A stretch of 64,000 bases of DNA from positions 108,301 to 172,300 of the forward strand of contig NZ_FNIZ01000002.1 in the NCBI RefSeq assembly GCF_900104185.1. Reading direction: 5' to 3'. Positions 34,265 through 42,495 of the stretch are shown here, piece by piece (position 1 is the first letter of the stretch; every line of letters begins with the position of its first letter). The translations under genes were made by a program, and so were the position numbers. This DNA comes from Halobacillus aidingensis (GTDB lineage: Bacteria; Bacillota; Bacilli; Bacillales; Halobacillaceae). The notes under the pieces are model-generated. The model was not told the origin of the DNA and ran no database searches. It saw only the letters and a program-made list of their open reading frames with translations.

Positions 34265-36226
34265 ATGAGCAGATGGAAGCCGGGATTTATCGCTGTACTT
34301 ATTTTTGTATTAGGATGGACGAGTATCCCTTTGTCGCAGGTGACCGAGGCAGCAGGGGCGAATGATGTGGTCATTAACGAAGTGGCCTGGATGGGGACGG
34401 ATGTAAGTTATAACGATGAGTGGATCGAACTTCACAATCCGACCGGTTCAGATATATCTCTGGAGGGATGGTCACTGAATGCAACGGACGGATCTCCAGT
34501 AATTTCGTTAACTGGCACGATTCCTGCCGGAGGGTATTACTTACTCGAACGAACGGATGATTCGACCGTTACGGCTGTTGATGCCGACTTGATTTACACA
34601 GGTTCTATGAGTAATACAGGTGAGGTGCTTGAGCTGAGTGATGGTACACAAGTCATTGATGCTGTGGATGCTTGGTATGCAGGTGATAATAACACGAAAG
34701 CCACGATGGAACGGATCGATCCGCTATCGGAGGGGACCAATTCTTCAAACTGGCGTACAGCAACCGATACATATTCAGAAGGACTTGGGACTCCTTCCGC
34801 TAGCTTTTCCGTACCATCAGAAGGATGTTCTACGTCAGATGAAAAATTGAACAACGTGAGCGAGTCAGCAGGGAGCATTAATGTATACTTTAACAAATGC
34901 GCCTATGATGACTACGCGACTTCCGGAAACGGAGCCAACTATAACGTGAACTTAGAAGACCGGTTAATCCATCGCATCAAACAGGCGACGACGTCGATCG
35001 ATCTTGCCACCTATGAAATCAACTTACCAGGCATCATTGATGCGCTGATGGCCAAAGCGGCTGAAGGGGTCGACGTCCGTGTCATTGCGGATGCGAAAGA
35101 CGGCAGTGACCCTCATTATGCAGAACGTTATCAAACCATGCGTTTGTATGTGGAAAAATTGGTGCGTGGACAGGACAATGTCTTAGGAACAAGCGATGAT
35201 ACGACGGTATTTTCTGATTCCATCATGTTCGCTGTGGAAGATCAGGCGCTGCGGGAACAGTACGGACTTCCGACTTCAACGAACGGAATGGAAGAAGTGA
35301 CCGTTGAAGTCGGAAGTGGTACAGAGACCGGATACAAACTTGTCGATGCCGAACAAAAAGAAGAAGGCAGTTATTACTCGCCAGGACAACAAATGCATAA
35401 CAAATTTGCAGTCATTGATGGAACATGGGTATTCACAGGAAGCTGGAATTTCACCGTGACCGGTTTATATGGATCAGAGGAAAATATGCAGAATGATGTC
35501 CTTGGAGGAAACACCCAGCATGTTGTGGAATTGAATTCCGCAGCCCTTGCTGACGTATTCAAAACCGAGTTTGATGAAATGTGGGGAAGCGCTACTCTGA
35601 ATCCGGATCCGGCTGTTTCGAATTACCATGGTCGTAAAGTGGACAACACCCTTCATACCGTGGATGTAGGTGGGAAAGAAGTGGATGTCTACTTTTCTGC
35701 AGGTGATGATGCTGTTGGACAAATGACTTCCTATGTGAAAAATGAGGCGGATTACAGCAGTTATTTTTCCATCTTTGCATGGAGTGACCAGGCCCTTGTC
35801 GATGAATTGAAATACAAGTGGGAAGGCTCGTACAACGACTTGGAAGGAAGTTTGACAGGCTTTGATGTGCGCGGTGTTTTTGACCAGAGCTTTTGGAACC
35901 AATGGTGGTCGGCTTCCATTGAAATGACCGGCCGTACGGCAAGCCAATCATCAACAAATAACCCTAATGTACGATGGAATCATGCCGCTCCTGTTTATGA
36001 AGATGCGGAAGATCGTAAAATGCACGCGAAGACAATGTTGATTGATGCCACCCATCCGTCTAGTGATCCTACTGCGATTGTCGGATCAACGAATTGGAGC
36101 ACGAACGGAAATGATATCAACGATGAAAACATGTTGTTTATCCATGATGAAAAAGTAACGAATCAATTTTTACAAGAGTTTTATGCCCGGTATGAGGCGG
36201 CGGGAGGAGAGATTCCCACACCGTAA
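34265..36226 (+). CDS. secreted lamin-tail-domain / phospholipase D-like protein
   Basis: 653 residues. Signal peptide (hydrophobic ~9-24, cleavage near TEAAGA). Residues ~33-155 form a lamin-tail domain (VVINEVAWMG, DEWIELHNPT, GYYLLERTDD). Two PLD half-sites follow: H378-x-K380-x4-D385 in MHNKFAVIDG with TGSWN, and H587-x-K589-x4-D594 in MHAKTMLIDA with GSTNWS. The pair of HKD motifs makes a phosphodiesterase, either a phospholipase or an extracellular nuclease. LTD domains often accompany secreted nucleases, which favours DNA (inference). Start at ATG after GGGGGATGG. Confidence 0.9.
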   Translation: MSRWKPGFIAVLIFVLGWTSIPLSQVTEAAGANDVVINEVAWMGTDVSYNDEWIELHNPTGSDISLEGWSLNATDGSPVISLTGTIPAGGYYLLERTDDSTVTAVDADLIYTGSMSNTGEVLELSDGTQVIDAVDAWYAGDNNTKATMERIDPLSEGTNSSNWRTATDTYSEGLGTPSASFSVPSEGCSTSDEKLNNVSESAGSINVYFNKCAYDDYATSGNGANYNVNLEDRLIHRIKQATTSIDLATYEINLPGIIDALMAKAAEGVDVRVIADAKDGSDPHYAERYQTMRLYVEKLVRGQDNVLGTSDDTTVFSDSIMFAVEDQALREQYGLPTSTNGMEEVTVEVGSGTETGYKLVDAEQKEEGSYYSPGQQMHNKFAVIDGTWVFTGSWNFTVTGLYGSEENMQNDVLGGNTQHVVELNSAALADVFKTEFDEMWGSATLNPDPAVSNYHGRKVDNTLHTVDVGGKEVDVYFSAGDDAVGQMTSYVKNEADYSSYFSIFAWSDQALVDELKYKWEGSYNDLEGSLTGFDVRGVFDQSFWNQWWSASIEMTGRTASQSSTNNPNVRWNHAAPVYEDAEDRKMHAKTMLIDATHPSSDPTAIVGSTNWSTNGNDINDENMLFIHDEKVTNQFLQEFYARYEAAGGEIPTP

Positions 36227-36241
36227 ATGGTTTGTGATAAA

Positions 36242-36277
36242 GGTCCCCTAGCTTTTACGAGCCAGGGGACTCTTTTC
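36242..36277 (+). terminator. terminator of the LTD-PLD gene
   Basis: GTCCCCT and AGGGGAC arms with an inner GC/GC pair around a loop, followed by CTCTTTTC. Confidence 0.75.
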
Positions 36278-36392
36278 ATCCATTCTCTAAGGCTCGGATT
36301 CTATGACTCAGCGAGGCCGTCCGAAGGGGAACCCTTCCTAAATCATGACATCAACCCAGCTTTTTTTCATACAATATGTTGGGGTGAGTAAA

Positions 36393-36827
36393 ATGAGGGT
36401 GAAATATACGAATGCAGATGTTGCTCTAATGGCGCGGATGATGCGGGCAGAAGCCGTAGGGGAAGGGAAACAAGGAATGTTGTACGTCGGCAACGTCATT
36501 GTAAACCGTGCAGCAGCTGACTGCCTGGACTTTACGGATGTAAGATCGATCCGGGATGTCATTTTTCAAGTCCAGGGGGGGAATTATTCTTTTGAAGCGG
36601 TTCAGAAAGGAAATCTTTTTTATAGTCCGGCAAGAGAAATGGAAAAAAGATTGGCAGAAAGAAACCTGAAATTCTGGCGTATGCACCCGGCAAAGTATGC
36701 TCTATGGTATTTCAATCCGTTCGGTGAGTGTCCTCCTACCTGGTATGGTCAGCAATTCACAGGGCGTTATAAAAATCATTGTTATTATGAACCGGTCGCA
36801 GGAACATGTGCCAGTGTTTACAGATAA
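36393..36827 (+). CDS. cwlJ: spore cortex-lytic hydrolase CwlJ
   Basis: 144 residues, no signal peptide, as in CwlJ and unlike SleB. Domain motif: VALMARMMRAEAVGEGKQGM with the catalytic Glu20 region, YVGNVIVNRAAADCLDF, and the closing HPAKYALWYFNPFGECPPTW. Degrades cortex peptidoglycan at germination. In B. subtilis cwlJ is followed by gerQ, whose product Tgl cross-links; here gerQ is not next door, although a tgl gene lies at 62959. Start at ATG 36393, 4-8 bases after GGGGTGAG. Confidence 0.9.
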   Translation: MRVKYTNADVALMARMMRAEAVGEGKQGMLYVGNVIVNRAAADCLDFTDVRSIRDVIFQVQGGNYSFEAVQKGNLFYSPAREMEKRLAERNLKFWRMHPAKYALWYFNPFGECPPTWYGQQFTGRYKNHCYYEPVAGTCASVYR

Positions 36828-36866
36828 CAAAGCTATTCTAATAGGTGTGAGAAGGTATGTGAGGAA

Positions 36867-36895
36867 GTGCAATCCTTTATGGGATTGCGCTTTTT
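36867..36895 (+). terminator. terminator of cwlJ
   Basis: GCAATCC and GGATTGC stem, then GCTTTTT. Confidence 0.8.
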
Positions 36896-37051
36896 AAGTG
36901 CCCCTTGAGTATTGAGGAAGGGTTTGAAATAATTGACTCTAAGTCCTTTATCCACCATGCAGGTAAGGGATCGCATACATAGGCATCGATTTGATGTCAG
37001 TCCAGCTATAATTAGTTGACCCCCTCACTTAATCATTTCAGGGAGGTTTAT

Positions 37052-37228
37052 ATGTCTGAAGAACGAGAGAAAGAAATTCTAGATGAAATTCAAAAAATGA
37101 ATAAGAAGTTAGATGAGATCCATGAATCTAAGGGGATGTCTACTCCTGTTTTATACGTAATCGGAATTCTAGGCTTCCTATTATTAGCCCCTATTTTGGT
37201 TGACTTGATTATTCCTTTGATCAATTAA
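37052..37228 (+). CDS. small coiled-coil membrane protein (58 aa)
   Basis: MSEEREKEILDEIQKMNKKL forms a heptad-like charged helix (1-32), then one transmembrane segment (34-56). Start after AGGGAGG. The next small membrane protein begins 37 bp later, so the two look like an operon. Unknown function. Confidence 0.65.
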   Translation: MSEEREKEILDEIQKMNKKLDEIHESKGMSTPVLYVIGILGFLLLAPILVDLIIPLIN

Positions 37229-37265
37229 GGAGACTGGAAAAATAAAAAGGAGAGGTGTAGAAGAC

Positions 37266-37445
37266 ATGAATATGAAGTCTGCTGTTCTGCTGCTTTTTGG
37301 CGTGTTGTTTGGTTTAATTCTAGCCAACATGTTCACCCACAGTCATTTTGATGGCAGCCAGTTGTTATTGACAGTGATCGGCGGCGTTTTCGGGTATGGG
37401 ATCGTCATTCTTTTTGTAAAGAAGAGGCAGGGGAAAAGGAATTAG
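37266..37445 (+). CDS. small two-helix membrane protein (59 aa)
   Basis: MNMKSAVLLLFGVLFGLILA then a short His-containing loop (FTHSHFDG) and a second helix (about 33-52), ending in a basic KKRQGKRN tail. Ribosome site AAGGAGAGGTG. Second gene of the pair with the coiled-coil membrane protein. Confidence 0.65.
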   Translation: MNMKSAVLLLFGVLFGLILANMFTHSHFDGSQLLLTVIGGVFGYGIVILFVKKRQGKRN

Positions 37446-37453
37446 CTTCATCC

Positions 37454-37545
37454 ATGTCCTGTAACTCTCATTAAATGCCCTCTAAGTCCTAGTCAATGTC
37501 CTATAACTAACGGTTAATGTGTTCAATGTCCTTTAACCAAGTGTT
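37454..37545. repeat. decaying 21-bp direct repeat
   Basis: ATGTCCTGTAAC (37454), ATGCCCTCTAAG (37475), ATGTCCTATAAC (37496) start exactly 21 bp apart; a weak copy begins at 37517 and a clear one, ATGTCCTTTAAC, at 37526. It lies in the upstream region of the acetyltransferase gene. Confidence 0.6.
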
Positions 37546-37593
37546 CTAATCATTTGAAGGAATGCGGCACAATTGTGTTAAGGAGTGAGTCCA

Positions 37594-38037
37594 ATGGAAT
37601 TTGAGTTCAGGCCGATCAAGGTGGAAGATGTGAAACAAATTGATTCATGGAACTATGATGGCTTCGTAGAAAAAGTGGAAATGGCGCCTTATTTTGAATC
37701 ATTCAAGCAAACAGGGAAGTTGCAAGGTCCTGGTGGATATGAAGGATATGCTGCCTTTCATGAAAACGAAGTGGTAGGTTTGTTCGAATTCGATGTGAAT
37801 GGAAGGATCATGGAGATCGGATTAGCATTGAGGCCGGATTGGATTGGGAAAGGGATAGGTGCAACCTATGTAAAGCAGGGCATAGCATTTGGTATGCATC
37901 ATTATCACGAAGACGTTAATGAAATACGTCTAGAAGTGGATGAACAAAACAAAGCAGCCATCCGTGTCTATGAAAAAATCGGTTTTAAGAGAAAAACACA
38001 AAAGGACCGGAATATTGAGATGCGAATGGTCTTGTAA
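37594..38037 (+). CDS. GNAT-family N-acetyltransferase
   Basis: 147 residues. EIGLALRPDWIGKGIGATYV is the acetyl-CoA loop, with RLEVDEQNKAAIRVYEKIGF the C-terminal GNAT block. Start at ATG 37594, 8 bases after AAGGAG; a GTG three codons earlier is possible. One-gene unit with terminator. Confidence 0.87.
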   Translation: MEFEFRPIKVEDVKQIDSWNYDGFVEKVEMAPYFESFKQTGKLQGPGGYEGYAAFHENEVVGLFEFDVNGRIMEIGLALRPDWIGKGIGATYVKQGIAFGMHHYHEDVNEIRLEVDEQNKAAIRVYEKIGFKRKTQKDRNIEMRMVL

Positions 38038-38057
38038 GAGTTTCCTACCATGAAATG

Positions 38058-38090
38058 GGTAAACCTGCCAATGTGGGTTTGCCTTTTTTT
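38058..38090 (+). terminator. terminator of the acetyltransferase gene
   Basis: GGTAAACC and GGTTTGCC stem (one G-U), followed by T7. Confidence 0.85.
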
Positions 38091-38175
38091 ATTATCAAAC
38101 ACTATGGAACACTTTTCCTGCATTCAAAGGGTTCGATCTTTGATAGCATGGCCCTTGAGAAAAGGTGGGGAAAAC

Positions 38176-38475
38176 ATGGATGCGTTTCTATTCATACTTA
38201 AATATTTGATGCAGGGGTCACTAATTATCGGAGGAGCTCTGTTGACCTACTGGTTTCAATACACAGATGAAGGAAAAAGACACTGGGAAAGAAAAATAAA
38301 GAGATTAAATGGGGAGACATCTGGTCGTAAAGGGCAAGGAGGGTATAAGAAAAAGGCGAGGGATATCACACGTTTCCTAAAAGAAGGGTCTTTATTATTG
38401 AAAATTTCCCTCAGTCTGTTTGGGATCTTCTTGGTTTCATTACTACTTATGGGTGTTGTCGTATTTTTTCTCTAG
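38176..38475 (+). CDS. two-helix membrane protein with basic middle
   Basis: 99 residues: helix ~4-26, a Lys/Arg/Gly-rich cytosolic stretch ~31-65, helix ~72-98. Start at MDAFLFILKY after GGTGGGG. No family recognised. Confidence 0.6.
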   Translation: MDAFLFILKYLMQGSLIIGGALLTYWFQYTDEGKRHWERKIKRLNGETSGRKGQGGYKKKARDITRFLKEGSLLLKISLSLFGIFLVSLLLMGVVVFFL

Positions 38476-38699
38476 CATAAGGTTATAGAGAGATTCATTT
38501 ATACTACAGGAAAAAAGATTGGTGAAAGAATAGAATGACTGATCTGCATCGTAATTATAAAAATAAAAAAGGAAGATTCCTTAGGTTTTCAGATGGCTTC
38601 TTGAGGGATGTGCGGGAATTGAATGTCTATTCCCATTGATTAGCTGTGCCTCTTTAGGTGCGATCTCGGTATGGATAGATTAATCGAAAGGAATAAAGA
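38476..38699. other. intergenic stretch, no confident gene
   Basis: About 220 bp. A 34-codon frame at 38535-38639 has only a poor ribosome site and was not accepted. Nothing else seen. Confidence 0.4.
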
Positions 38700-38730
38700 G
38701 GATGAACGTAAGGAGCGTTCATCCTTTTTA
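38700..38730 (+). terminator. terminator-like hairpin
   Basis: GGATGAACG and CGTTCATCC form a perfect 9-bp stem with a 7-base loop, followed by TTTTTAT. No plus-strand gene ends close by, which suggests a lost gene or a long 3-prime untranslated region of the membrane protein. Confidence 0.8.
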
Positions 38731-38757
38731 TATGATTTCTGATCGTAAGATACACCC

Positions 38758-38931
38758 TTATCCTGCTTCTCGGAAATAATCACCAATGGTCGGCACAGTA
38801 TTCGGGTCGAGCCAAAGGACATCCGGATCAAACGGTCCTTTCGCAACTCCGGTGGTCTGCGTCACGGAGAAGTTTAAAGGTACGATGGGATAAGTCTGAT
38901 GTTCGAAAATTCTTCTGTGAGGGAATAGAGA
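38758..38931 (-). pseudogene. sulfatase-like hydrolase remnant
   Basis: A minus-strand fragment of ~57 codons reads SLFPHRRIFEHQTYP then NFSVTQTTGVAKGPFD, VLWLDPNTVPTIGDYFREAG and a stop. The TPNTVPTIGDYFR-type block is what precedes the GKWH site in sulfatase/phosphodiesterase-type alkaline phosphatase superfamily enzymes. The N-terminal catalytic region and everything after REAG are absent, so this is a gene scrap. Confidence 0.5.
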
Positions 38932-38972
38932 TTAGAAGGGAAGGATTTTACATTTGTATGGAGTGAATGATT

Positions 38973-40055
38973 ATGTCTACCAATCTTTTTAATGAGTGGC
39001 CCTGGCAGGATATTGTTATGGTGGCGGGTTTTATAGTATTTCTTTTCTTGACACGCTGGATAGCGGGTGTCTTGATCAACCGGCTGTTCCGAGAAAAGGG
39101 AAGCGTTCAGAAAGCAGCTCTCTCCCTCATCAATTGGGTTGTGTTCAATGGCCTGCTTTTATTTGTGATTTTCTATTTTTCTGATTCGGCCTGGCTGTTG
39201 TACCCTCTCTTCACCATCGGCCAAGTAGATATTACGTTATTTCTGATCATCATTGCTGTCCTGATCATTACCTTCGCCTATAGACTTTCAAATATCTTGA
39301 ATGAGCATCTCCTGCCTTTTTTCTTCGAGCGTCATCATTTGGATAAGGGGATCCAGTTCACGATGGAGCGGGTCGTCCACTATATCATCATGGTAGTCGC
39401 GGTATTGGTTAGTTTGACGACGGTCGGGATTGATTTGAGTGCCCTTACTGTATTCGCCGGGGTCTTAGGAGTGGGTATCGGTTTCGGGATGCAAAACATC
39501 GCCTCCAACTTCATTTCAGGATTGATCCTCCTCTTTGAACGCCCGATAAAAGTAGGGGACCGCGTCCTCATTGACGACGTCATCGGTGATGTTGAAAAGA
39601 TCAGTATGAGAGCGACGGTCGTCCGTACGCTGGAGAATGAACACATCATCAACCCGAACTCTTATTTTTTAGAGGAAAAAGTAGTGAACCGTTCGTTTGC
39701 GGACCCGAGGCTCCGCCTGACAATTCCAATTGGGGTCGCCTATGGGACAGATGTTCAAAAGGTGAAAAGAATCCTTCTCGTGGTCGCCGAATTGGCTAGG
39801 CAAGAGAACTCGTTCGTTCTGGAATCACCAGCCCCTTTTGTGAATTTCAAAGGTTTCGGTGATTCGTCATTGGACTTTGAACTGTTTCTCTGGATTTCCA
39901 ATCCGAAAGAAGTCATTCGGATGAAAAGTGAGCTGAACTTCTCCATTTATGAGCAACTGAATGAAAACGGGATTGAAATTCCTTTTCCTCAAAGAGATTT
40001 GCACATCAAGTCTGCTCCTGAATCCTTGTTAAAAGGACATCAAGAGGACTCTTGA
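38973..40055 (+). CDS. MscS-family mechanosensitive channel
   Basis: 360 residues. Four N-terminal helices (about 10-28, 48-68, 80-105, 130-155), then the pore helix and beta domain: LTVFAGVLGVGIGFGMQNIA, SNFISGLILLFERPIKVGDR and VLIDDVIGDVEKISMRATVV are the MscS core. The C-terminal alpha/beta domain ends IPFPQRDLHIKS as in YkuT/YnaI-like proteins. Releases solutes upon hypo-osmotic shock. Second of two ATGs used (GGAG 9 bases upstream). Confidence 0.93.
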   Translation: MSTNLFNEWPWQDIVMVAGFIVFLFLTRWIAGVLINRLFREKGSVQKAALSLINWVVFNGLLLFVIFYFSDSAWLLYPLFTIGQVDITLFLIIIAVLIITFAYRLSNILNEHLLPFFFERHHLDKGIQFTMERVVHYIIMVVAVLVSLTTVGIDLSALTVFAGVLGVGIGFGMQNIASNFISGLILLFERPIKVGDRVLIDDVIGDVEKISMRATVVRTLENEHIINPNSYFLEEKVVNRSFADPRLRLTIPIGVAYGTDVQKVKRILLVVAELARQENSFVLESPAPFVNFKGFGDSSLDFELFLWISNPKEVIRMKSELNFSIYEQLNENGIEIPFPQRDLHIKSAPESLLKGHQEDS

Positions 40056-40070
40056 TCGTTGTGTGAATTT

Positions 40071-40110
40071 AAGAATAAGCGTTCATTTAATGAATGCTTA
40101 TTCTTATTTT
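40071..40110 (+). terminator. terminator of the MscS gene
   Basis: 16-bp stem (40071-40086 with 40090-40105, one G-U), loop TTA, then ATTTTAT. Confidence 0.88.
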
Positions 40111-40154
40111 ATGTGAAATTTCATCTTAAACTATTTTGGGACACATTCGTATAT

Positions 40155-40213
40155 CTCGAAACTGAGTCTTTAAGTATTGGGCAGGTTAGTTGAATCCTCA
40201 GTTTCGAGATAAT
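40155..40213. repeat. inverted repeat element A, copy 1
   Basis: TATCTCGAAACTGAG and its complement CTCAGTTTCGAGATA (15-bp arms) bracket a core with GGGCAGGTTAGTTGAA. A second copy lies at 40830-40927, so the two copies flank the membrane-protein gene at 40299. Confidence 0.75.
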
Positions 40214-40298
40214 ATTAGATTTGAAACTAATTTAGATTAGTATCGTACATGTAATAAGAGGTTTTTTATAACTTGAAAATGGGGGCAGGTTTAACGAA

Positions 40299-40790
40299 AT
40301 GAATAATCCAAGCGAAGAAGCACCAATGTGGGGTATGTCACTAACAATATTAATAATGGGTATCCTATTCTTAAACACTGATATTTCTTATACTGTTACT
40401 ATCAAATCTTTTTCCTTTAACCTCCCATTAACAGATATTATAGGAATATGTTTGTTAGTCTTTTTTGGTGGGTCCATGTTGCAAAGTATAAAAGATTTCT
40501 TTCCCGAAAAGGAAAATAAGAAAAGTATGGATATAATAAGTGTAGGATTAGTTATCGGTCTAATACTATTAATCCTTTATAGTTTGTTTAAAGATATTAA
40601 AACCGTAAACCTTTTTCTGATTGCTCTATCATCTATCCCCTTGTTTGCTATAACTTCCAGTTCAATTGAGATTATTGGGCGTGTTATAAATGCAAAAGGT
40701 GAGGAAGAAGGGAAAGAGTATAAAGAAACTTTAATCAAAGTTAGCGGCTTACTGGTAACTGTTATATCCCTATTGGTAATGATACTTTAA
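40299..40790 (+). CDS. membrane protein of the AT-rich island
   Basis: 163 residues, five hydrophobic segments (about 11-28, 42-62, 78-98, 103-124, 142-162), with a charged loop KGEEEGKEYKE before the last. Weak purine-rich ribosome site. AT-rich codon use (ATA, TTA, AAT) unlike the MscS gene before it. It lies between two copies of repeat element A, which suggests a cassette-like unit. No family recognised. Confidence 0.65.
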   Translation: MNNPSEEAPMWGMSLTILIMGILFLNTDISYTVTIKSFSFNLPLTDIIGICLLVFFGGSMLQSIKDFFPEKENKKSMDIISVGLVIGLILLILYSLFKDIKTVNLFLIALSSIPLFAITSSSIEIIGRVINAKGEEEGKEYKETLIKVSGLLVTVISLLVMIL

Positions 40791-40829
40791 ATAGGATGAA
40801 AAATATACAACAATTGGAGTAGTTAAAAC

Positions 40830-40927
40830 ATCTCGAAACAAGTCTTAAATCGGGGCAATTCTTTACCATAAGAATTGCTCCTTCTTTAATTTAGGCAGGT
40901 TAGTTGAAGGCTCAGTTTCGAGATAAT
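40830..40927. repeat. inverted repeat element A, copy 2
   Basis: Starts ATCTCGAAAC and ends GGCAGGTTAGTTGAAGGCTC then AGTTTCGAGATAAT, matching copy 1 at both ends. Here the core also holds a terminator hairpin. Both copies are followed downstream by a related TAAGAGGTTTTT / TAAGAGGTCTTT stretch, so the repeat unit is longer than the inverted arms. Confidence 0.7.
40852..40887 (+). terminator. terminator after the island membrane protein
   Basis: GGCAATTCTT and AAGAATTGCT arms, followed by CCTTCTTT. Confidence 0.75.
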
Positions 40928-41068
40928 AATTGAGGATTGAGTTAATCAGTATAATTTGAAATAATTAGCATTCAAGCGTATTAAGAGGTCTTTTGTAAAA
41001 ATGAGTCCTTACTAATGTTAGATTGACATAATAAGATACATAAAAATTCTACATAAGAGGTGAAAATT

Positions 41069-42364
41069 GTGATTTTGCCTATAGAAAAATGGATTGCTGA
41101 ACAAAATTTTCCGGTAGAGGCTACTAACCTACTAGATGAAGGCATTATCTGTTATAAATCAGGTGCATATAGAGCTGGCTTGCTTTTTTCCTATCTAGGA
41201 TTTGAGAAGATTATTAAGAATAGGCTGTTAGACGCCAGACGACCTGATAATATTCATGAAGGTGCATGGGGAAACATACAAAGAGATGTTAATAATGATT
41301 CTAAGTGGGAAGAAACTGTGTTTGATACAATTACAGGGTTTTCTAATATGCCAATCTTCCTCCAAGACAACAAAAAACGCGAAGAAATGAATCGACATCT
41401 ATCCTACTGGAGAGATAGAAGAAATGACGCTGCACATGCTAAAGAAAATGAAATCAATAATGCACATGTAGAAGTTTTCTGGACGTTTATGCAATCTAAT
41501 ATACCTAAACTTGTTGTGCGTGGAAGTAGGGCTGCGATATTGGATAATATTAAACTTCATTTTGACTCTAGATACACACCAGAGGGGTCTGATTTTTCAC
41601 ATATTATACAACAAATAAAGCACTCTTTATATGAAGAAGACTTGAAAAGCTTTTATAAAGATGTCAAAGAAGTATTTGAGGATCTCCACCCATTCTACCC
41701 TTTTATTAGTGATTCTGAAATGAATAGTTTTTGGAATGAAATATTCAAGCTTGGAGAGCCATTCTCAACATCGTTAGTCCAATATTTCAAAAGTGAAGAT
41801 GGCGCTGATGTTTTCATTATTGTTATTCAGGATTTTCCACGCCATATCGCTTTGTTTCATGAAGAAAAACAGTTTATTCATAATTTGTGGTATGAGAAGA
41901 TAAAGGACTTTGAAGATCCATATAAGATTATGAGTGCACTGTTAAGGAACAGCCTTATTGAAGAGAGAAATCAAGAAGAGGCATTAAAGAAGCTAATACT
42001 AAATTTAAATAATAAAATCCCTTCAGATGGACTTGATTTTATGCTATTGAATCAATATGGCTACCTAAACCATTTTAGAAAATTAGTATTTGGGATAGAT
42101 AGCGAAACTAAGACATTAATAAATGATTTTAGTTGGGGGAACAAAAATTTAAATCCTGTTAGACATTATTTGGAACATAATGGATTAGATGACGAAGTAG
42201 TTAACTCTTTGTGTAGAGTTTTCATGGCACAGCCGTATCCAGATAAGATGTGTGCAAATTTAAAAGACTATTTTAATAATCACAAAGATATAAAAGAAGA
42301 ATTCATAAGAATATCTGAAGGTTTGAGAGCTACTCCACCGACAAGCTTAGGTTTTAACAGTTAA
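41069..42364 (+). CDS. unrecognised protein with N-terminal HEPN-like domain (gene 1 of pair)
   Basis: 431 residues from a GTG start with AGAGGTGA 6-7 bases upstream. Residues ~17-145 look like an HEPN helical bundle: CYKSGAYRAGLLFSYLGFEK (helix 1) and the motif R118-N-D-A-A-H123 within YWRDRRNDAAHAKEN, matching the R-x4-6-H signature of HEPN ribonucleases and nucleotidyl-transferase partners. Residues 150-431 are helical, with no known domain, and read like a sensor or scaffold region. AT-rich coding. It lies 131 bp before a second protein that also has R-N-x3-H. Function unknown; a toxin or defence RNase is inference. Confidence 0.75.
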   Translation: MILPIEKWIAEQNFPVEATNLLDEGIICYKSGAYRAGLLFSYLGFEKIIKNRLLDARRPDNIHEGAWGNIQRDVNNDSKWEETVFDTITGFSNMPIFLQDNKKREEMNRHLSYWRDRRNDAAHAKENEINNAHVEVFWTFMQSNIPKLVVRGSRAAILDNIKLHFDSRYTPEGSDFSHIIQQIKHSLYEEDLKSFYKDVKEVFEDLHPFYPFISDSEMNSFWNEIFKLGEPFSTSLVQYFKSEDGADVFIIVIQDFPRHIALFHEEKQFIHNLWYEKIKDFEDPYKIMSALLRNSLIEERNQEEALKKLILNLNNKIPSDGLDFMLLNQYGYLNHFRKLVFGIDSETKTLINDFSWGNKNLNPVRHYLEHNGLDDEVVNSLCRVFMAQPYPDKMCANLKDYFNNHKDIKEEFIRISEGLRATPPTSLGFNS

Positions 42365-42495
42365 GTAGAAAGTAATTTACCGTTTCAACTCTAAGATAAG
42401 TATTTTATTAGAATTAATTTAACTTGATATCAAGTTTTCTAGTTAAGGGGGCATTGCTTGAATAAAAGGTTTCATTCAATGAGAGGGGATAAACA

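Noticed and set aside
38535..38639. 34-codon frame starting MTDLHRNYKNKKGRFLRFSD
   Set aside because: Only a poor ribosome site, no membrane or domain signature, and overlaps no conserved feature.
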